A program made the position numbers and the translations under genes. From Demetria terragena DSM 11295 (lineage in GTDB: Bacteria > Actinomycetota > Actinomycetes > Actinomycetales > Dermatophilaceae), in NCBI RefSeq assembly GCF_000376825.1, contig NZ_AQXW01000002.1:62001-126000 (forward strand): a stretch of 64,000 bases of DNA, given 5' to 3'. Position 1 is the stretch's first letter, and each line of letters begins with the position of its first letter. Shown here piece after piece: positions 59,969 to 64,000 of this stretch. The notes under the pieces are model-generated. The model had not been told where the DNA came from. It saw only the letters and a program-made list of their open reading frames with translations, and searched no databases.

Positions 59969-60766
59969 CTATTCCTCCGGAGCGAAGTCGAGCGAGCGCT
60001 CCCGTAGAGCGGACTGCAGGCGATCGAGCGCGACGGGGCCGATGCCGTGCAGTGTCGCGAGGTGGGTGCGCCGGTAGGTGGCGACCCGCTCCAGGCTGGT
60101 GACGCCGATGACACGCAGTGCGCCCGTCGCGGCGGCACCAATAGTGACCGGTAGCGGGGTGCCGACCGGACGGGGAGCCCGCTTGCGCGTCGGGCCGCCG
60201 TGGTCGAGAACAGCCTCGCCGCGTGGCGAGAGACGGTAGCCAATCGCGAGTGACTCGGTGAGACCCTTCTCTTTGAGTTTGCGCACATCGCGCTTGAATT
60301 CGACTGTGGGGCGGCCAAGTTCGGCCGCGAGGTCCGGCGCGCGTACCTCGGGGGAGCGGTCGATAATGCGCAACGTCTCGCGGGTCCATGGGCCGATGAG
60401 CGAAGACCTGTCGAGCCGGTCAAGGGACTCCAGAATGGCGGGCATCTCTGTGGTTGCAGGAATGCGCTCGCGGAGTGCTTCGCGAGGATCAGGGCCGGCG
60501 TACGCCAAACCAATCCGAAAGAGTGGGCGATCCGGATGGGTGGACAGGCGTTCGCGTAACTCCGACACGCTGGGGTGCCCGGAGCGCCGGGCATCATCGG
60601 CTCGGAGCGAACTGGGAGCAATGTGGTCGAGCGAGGTCACCTCAATGAGGCCGACCGCAGTGCGCAACTGCGTGCCGACGGATACGCGTGGCCGATCCCA
60701 GCGGCGAAAGGCGAGGTCGCGCTCACCAGCCTTGATCGCGATGAGCTCAGGAAGGCGCAACATCAT
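59969..60766 (-). CDS. ASCH-like domain protein with winged-helix and HhH regions
   Basis: A 265-residue protein with three visible parts. Residues about 5-110, with ELIAIKAGERDLAFRRWDRPRVSVGTQLR and LFRIGLAYAGPDPREALRE, look like an ASCH (PUA-like) RNA-binding domain. Residues about 125-190 (LRIIDRSPEVRAPDLAAELG, VEFKRDVRKLKEKGLTES) look like a winged helix. Residues about 205-265, with LATLHGIGPVALDRLQSAL, look like a helix-hairpin-helix. Such a combination suggests nucleic-acid binding or sensing; function unknown. Convergent to the RNase H gene and next to yaaA, 20 bases apart. Confidence 0.72.
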   Translation of the reverse strand: MMLRLPELIAIKAGERDLAFRRWDRPRVSVGTQLRTAVGLIEVTSLDHIAPSSLRADDARRSGHPSVSELRERLSTHPDRPLFRIGLAYAGPDPREALRERIPATTEMPAILESLDRLDRSSLIGPWTRETLRIIDRSPEVRAPDLAAELGRPTVEFKRDVRKLKEKGLTESLAIGYRLSPRGEAVLDHGGPTRKRAPRPVGTPLPVTIGAAATGALRVIGVTSLERVATYRRTHLATLHGIGPVALDRLQSALRERSLDFAPEE

Positions 60767-60786
60767 GCGCGTCAGTCTCCCACCGA

Positions 60787-61545
60787 TCATTCATCGCGTG
60801 GGCGAGGTGTCGCTGACAGGACCCATGGCCTGGTCCGACTGGTCGGCTCGGCAAGGTCGACGGTGAACTGGTCGGCCAGCACCTCGCGCAGCGCGTGCGG
60901 TGAGCGGGCGTCGACGCCCGCCTCACAGATTGCGCGCGCCACCAGGCCGCGCGTGTGCTTGGCCATATGGGTTGCGCCCGGCACGTGGATCTGGACCCAC
61001 CGGTCGACCAGATCACCGGTCGGCTGCCACGCACTGACATAGGTAGACGAGCGGCAGTCGACGATGAGGCCGCGGTGGGCAGCCGCAGGCAGCACCGACG
61101 CCAGGTGCGGACGCCATGCGCTGGCGAGTGGCCCAACTCCCTCGAGGTTGACCGCCATCGAGCAGCGGTACGGCGCGACTTTGTCTCGCAGATGGACCGC
61201 GCCGTACGCGGCGGAGATCACGACGAGCCACCGTCGCGCTCGGCGCAAGGCCGCGGTGGGCAGGCTGGCCACGTCGAGCGCGTCGTACAGCACCCCGGTA
61301 TAGAGCTGCTCGGCAGGCACGGCGGGTGCGCTCTCGAGCGCAGTGTTTCGTGCGATCTCGTCGGTCAAGTTGGGGCTCACCCCGAGGCGCGTTGCGGCGT
61401 CAGGCAGCGCGCTGGTCCTACCCAGGGCCGAGGTGACTTGCTGACGCATGGCCGTCAGTTCGGGAAATGACAGCGACTCGAGGTCCGTGGCGCGACCACG
61501 TGGGCGGGTCTGCTTGGTTTCCGATGGGGGCAACAGAATGAGCAC
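60787..61545 (-). CDS. yaaA: Peroxide stress protein YaaA
   Basis: A 252-residue YaaA/DUF328 protein, linked to lowering intracellular free iron and protecting DNA from peroxide. The opening VLILLPPSETKQ, then YTGVLYDALD, VISAAYGAVHLRDKVAPYRCSM and the later VDCRSSTYVSAW are conserved. The GTG at 61545 begins VLILLPPSE; another GTG two codons upstream is equally possible. It diverges from the RNB ribonuclease gene by 49 bases. Confidence 0.92.
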   Translation of the reverse strand: MLILLPPSETKQTRPRGRATDLESLSFPELTAMRQQVTSALGRTSALPDAATRLGVSPNLTDEIARNTALESAPAVPAEQLYTGVLYDALDVASLPTAALRRARRWLVVISAAYGAVHLRDKVAPYRCSMAVNLEGVGPLASAWRPHLASVLPAAAHRGLIVDCRSSTYVSAWQPTGDLVDRWVQIHVPGATHMAKHTRGLVARAICEAGVDARSPHALREVLADQFTVDLAEPTSRTRPWVLSATPRPRDE

Positions 61546-61594
61546 GGCCACGAGACTAGGTCCCTGGCCCGGCGCGCTTGCGTAGGGTGGGCTC

Positions 61595-63034
61595 ATGCGA
61601 CAGCGCCGACTCCGTACCCCGCAGGCCAGCACAGATGTATCCGATCACAAGGGACCGTTGGAGTCGGCCTTTCACAGCCTCCGCGATGAGCTAAAGCTGG
61701 CAGCGGACTACCCAGCGGATGCGGTGCGGGAAGCCGAGCAAGCGATTGGGGATGTCCCGCTGCCGGACCGTGATGAGACGGGCGTGCCGTTCTTCACGAT
61801 CGACCCGTCGGGGTCGATGGACCTGGACCAGGCCATGTTTTTGGAACGTGACGGCGAGGGCTACCGGGTGCGGTATGCCATCGCCGACGTCCCGGCATAT
61901 GTCCGACCGGGAGGCGCGCTTGATGCCGAGGTCCGACGTCGCGGGCAGACGATCTATTTCCCCGATGCGCGCATACCGCTGCACCCAGCCGTCCTCAGCG
62001 AGGACGCCGTCAGTCTGTTGCCCGATCAGGTTCGCTCGGCATACGTCTGGGATTTCCGGCTCGATGCTGCGGGTGAGGTCAGTGCCTTTGAGGTCTATCG
62101 CGCCCAGGTCAAGAGCGTGCAGCGGTATGACTACCAGCAGGTGCAGAGCGATGTGGACGCCGGCACCGCTCCGGAAGGTGTGGTGCTGCTGCAGGAGATC
62201 GGTGAGAAGCGAATTGCCTTAGAGCGCAGTCGTGGTGGAGCCAACTTGCCCATGCCGGACCAGGAAGTGACCGTGGAGGACGGCCACTACCAAATGCAGT
62301 TGAGGCCGCCGGTGCCCAGCGAGGACTGGAACGCGCAAATCTCCCTTATGACGGGAATGGCCGCGGCCGATCTGATGTTGCGGGCCAAAGTCGGCATCCT
62401 GCGGACCATGCCAGCGCCCGACGAGAAGGCGCTGGCGACGTTCCGGCGTCAAGCACAAGCCCTTGGAGTCGAATGGCAGAAGGGGCAAACCTACGGCGAC
62501 CTTCTTCGCTCGCTCGACCGGGACAACGGATCCCACCTGGCGCTGATCTATTCGGCGACAGCCCTGTTCCGGGGGGCGGGTTACACACCCTTTGACGGAG
62601 AGGTGCCCAAGCACACCGAGCAAGCAGCGGTGGCAGCCCCGTATGCGCACGTCACCGCGCCCTTGCGGCGGCTCGTCGACCGATTCGGTTTGGTGATCTG
62701 CGAGGCGGTCAGCAGCGGGACTGAGATTCCGGCGTGGGCGCGGGAGGCGCTTGCAGACCTGCCGGACATCATGAAGTCCAGCGACACCCTGGCCGGAGCG
62801 GCCGAGCGCGGTTGTGTCGATGCGGTCGAGGCAGCATTGCTGAGCGACCAGGTGGGGAACACCTTTGACGCGGTCGTCGTAGATGAGCGCGGCGACGACG
62901 ACGTTCTAGTCCAGCTCACCGAGATACCTGTCATCGCGGTCTGTCAGGGTGACGCTGAGCTTGGTTCGCAAGTCGGCGTCACGGTAGTGAGCGCAGACAT
63001 CAAGGCGCGCAAGGTCGAGTTCTCCCTCGCGTGA
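61595..63034 (+). CDS. RNB-domain ribonuclease (RNase II family), Asp-to-Gln at fourth acidic position
   Basis: A 479-residue protein of the RNase II/R family that contains essentially the RNB catalytic domain with a short C-terminal extension and no cold-shock or S1 domain evident. The catalytic acidic motif reads Asp70-x5-Asp76-x-Asp78-Gln79; in E. coli RNase II the equivalent last residue is also Asp. HVTAPLRRLVDR provides the arginine near the RNA scissile bond. Loss of one of four acids may alter metal use, but three are kept and activity is plausible. ATG at 61595; divergent from yaaA. Confidence 0.87.
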   Translation: MRQRRLRTPQASTDVSDHKGPLESAFHSLRDELKLAADYPADAVREAEQAIGDVPLPDRDETGVPFFTIDPSGSMDLDQAMFLERDGEGYRVRYAIADVPAYVRPGGALDAEVRRRGQTIYFPDARIPLHPAVLSEDAVSLLPDQVRSAYVWDFRLDAAGEVSAFEVYRAQVKSVQRYDYQQVQSDVDAGTAPEGVVLLQEIGEKRIALERSRGGANLPMPDQEVTVEDGHYQMQLRPPVPSEDWNAQISLMTGMAAADLMLRAKVGILRTMPAPDEKALATFRRQAQALGVEWQKGQTYGDLLRSLDRDNGSHLALIYSATALFRGAGYTPFDGEVPKHTEQAAVAAPYAHVTAPLRRLVDRFGLVICEAVSSGTEIPAWAREALADLPDIMKSSDTLAGAAERGCVDAVEAALLSDQVGNTFDAVVVDERGDDDVLVQLTEIPVIAVCQGDAELGSQVGVTVVSADIKARKVEFSLA

Positions 63035-63070
63035 GCCGTAGGCAACTGTTCATCGCGATATCTCATCCAG

Positions 63071-63093
63071 GCAGCCTGCTCCTGCCAGGCTGC
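63071..63093 (+). terminator. Short hairpin between the RNB gene and the next
   Basis: GCAGCCTG (63071-63078) and CAGGCTGC (63086-63093) form an 8-bp perfect stem with a seven-base loop CTCCTGC in the 64-base gap. It may end the RNB transcript, but it also lies five bases before the next ATG and could hinder ribosome binding there instead. Confidence 0.4.
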
Positions 63094-63098
63094 GTGCC

Positions 63099-63953
63099 AT
63101 GACTTCGATCAGTCGACGTACTGCTGTTCTCGGTGCCACAGGCGCGCTGGCCGTACCGTTCGTGGGTATGTCCACCGCGCGCGCCGCCGACGCTTCCGCT
63201 CCGCAGCCACTGGAACGTGCCCACGCCCACAACGACTACGAGCACGACCGACCGCTGGGCGACGCGCTGGCGAACGGATTCACCTCGGTCGAGGCAGACG
63301 TCTGGCTGGTCGACGGCGAGCTCTACATCGGGCACGACGGCCCGGACCTGACGCGTACGCTCCGCTCGCTTTATCTTGAGCCGTTGCGCGCTCGCGTGCG
63401 CCGCGCTGGGCACTCGACTTATGACCACTGGGGTGGATCGCTACGGCTGCTGATCGATGTGAAGTCCGATGGCGACGAGGCGTACGGCGTCCTTCAGCAG
63501 CAGTTGTCGGCATACCCAGACCTCGTGACGGTCTGGCGCAAGGGGCGACGCAAGACCCGGCCGGTGACAGCGGTGTTGTCGGGCGAGCTCGCGAATCGCG
63601 TTGTTCCGCAACGGGATACGCGGTGGTTTGGGTTCGATGGCCGCATTGATGCCCTCCCGGCGGGAGCGAACGCGGAGCAGATTCCGTTGGTGAGTGAGAA
63701 CTGGTCGAAGTTCTTCACCTGGCGCGGGGTAGGTCCGATGCCGGGGGACCAGCGGCGGCTCCTTCACGACATCGTCAGCGGGCTGCACGCGGACGGCTAC
63801 CAAGTGAGGCTCTGGGCCACGCCCGATACGGACGAGGCGGCGCGAACTGCAGTGTGGCGTGAAGAGATCGCGGCAGGCGTCGACGTCCTCAATACCGACC
63901 ACCTCACCGCGCTCCGGTCCTTCCTGCTCACCGAGGACCCAGACGAGCAGTAG
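63099..63953 (+). CDS. Tat-exported GDPD/PLC-superfamily phosphodiesterase-like protein (AIM6-like)
   Basis: A 284-residue exported TIM-barrel protein. A twin-arginine signal SRRTAVLGATGALAVPFVG is followed by ERAHAHNDYEHDRPLGDAL, in which the HxHNDY motif replaces the HRG of GlpQ, then TSVEADVWLVDGELYIGHDGP with the Glu-x-Asp and His of the metal site. This HNDY variant belongs to the AIM6/PI-PLC-like branch, whose substrates are little known. LLIDVKSDGDEAY and VRLWATPDTDEAA follow. It is the second Tat-exported phosphodiesterase in the window, 12 kb from glpQ. Confidence 0.85.
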   Translation: MTSISRRTAVLGATGALAVPFVGMSTARAADASAPQPLERAHAHNDYEHDRPLGDALANGFTSVEADVWLVDGELYIGHDGPDLTRTLRSLYLEPLRARVRRAGHSTYDHWGGSLRLLIDVKSDGDEAYGVLQQQLSAYPDLVTVWRKGRRKTRPVTAVLSGELANRVVPQRDTRWFGFDGRIDALPAGANAEQIPLVSENWSKFFTWRGVGPMPGDQRRLLHDIVSGLHADGYQVRLWATPDTDEAARTAVWREEIAAGVDVLNTDHLTALRSFLLTEDPDEQ

Positions 63954-64000
63954 GCCTCCGGTCGATCAGCCCGCACGCCGGTCGGGCCCACCTCCACGCC

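Noticed and set aside
1-64000. CRISPR arrays, insertion sequences, rRNA genes, riboswitches
   Set aside because: No regularly spaced repeats, transposase motifs, ribosomal RNA sequence or recognisable riboswitch core was seen on reading both strands; weak riboswitches could be missed without a covariance search.

Overview
The window reads as chromosomal DNA from a high-GC Gram-positive bacterium of the Actinomycetota, probably of the order Micrococcales (for example a Dermacoccaceae- or Dermatophilaceae-like genus; this placement is inference). Supporting signs are strong G/C preference at third codon positions, frequent GTG starts, ATGA/GTGA gene overlaps, a mycothiol-dependent maleylpyruvate-isomerase-like protein, a homodimeric AceE, AhpE, DUF3052 and DUF3145 proteins, and the fasR-fabD-fabH-acpP-fabF order typical of actinobacteria. 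Nearly all of the window is densely packed housekeeping sequence. I see no insertion sequence, prophage, integrase or CRISPR array.

Layout. 1-6.3 kb is a minus-strand block: PiT phosphate transporter (cut by the window edge), MDMPI-fold protein, DUF1697, a divergent cis-prenyltransferase, an AlkB-like dioxygenase, a PYROXD2-like FAD oxidoreductase and a sugar O-methyltransferase. 6.4-9 kb is a plus-strand run recO-uppS-acyltransferase-arfB. 9-12.5 kb is the zinc-uptake operon znuA-znuC-znuB-zur behind a promoter covered by two Zur-box-like palindromes. 12.5-20.5 kb carries a structured intergenic region, dusB, a rhodanese sulfurtransferase, a hemerythrin, DUF2277, DUF3806, dgt, a nitronate monooxygenase and dnaG. 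20.5-27 kb is a choline-to-glycine-betaine operon (betT-betB-betA) with two appended genes, ending at tRNA-Asn. 27.3-28.5 kb is a Tat-exported peptidoglycan-binding cysteine protease. 28.5-31.7 kb is a gluABCD-type glutamate ABC importer.

32.1-36.1 kb starts at a CAT-anticodon tRNA with an encoded CCA and is the only accessory-looking stretch: small orphan genes, a lipoprotein, an HhH-GPD-like protein and an Imm5-like immunity protein without a toxin partner. 36.1-44.8 kb holds an acyltransferase-like protein, then a sugar epimerase, a membrane GT-C-like protein, a tightly overlapped plus-strand operon (GT2, DUF2064, methyltransferase, membrane-bound molybdopterin oxidoreductase, membrane protein) and a two-component system.

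45-51.4 kb contains DUF3145, a sialate-esterase-like secreted protein and the type II fatty-acid synthesis operon with its PucR/FasR regulator. 51.5-58.1 kb holds a Tat-exported GlpQ-like phosphodiesterase, aceE, DUF3052-ahpE, tRNA-Val, DUF1304 and a Nif3-like protein. 58.1-64 kb has a zinc-ribbon coiled-coil protein whose only plausible start is CTG, a fused RNase H/phosphatase, an ASCH+wHTH+HhH protein, yaaA, an RNB-domain ribonuclease and a second Tat-exported phosphodiesterase-like protein.

Functional links: zinc uptake is controlled by its own cotranscribed Zur; choline import and oxidation form one osmoprotection pathway; pyruvate dehydrogenase supplies acetyl-CoA to the nearby fatty-acid synthesis genes; PiT and the two exported phosphodiesterases could serve phosphate recovery. 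The least explained parts are the tRNA-adjacent region, the structured region upstream of dusB, and several large palindromes between operons.
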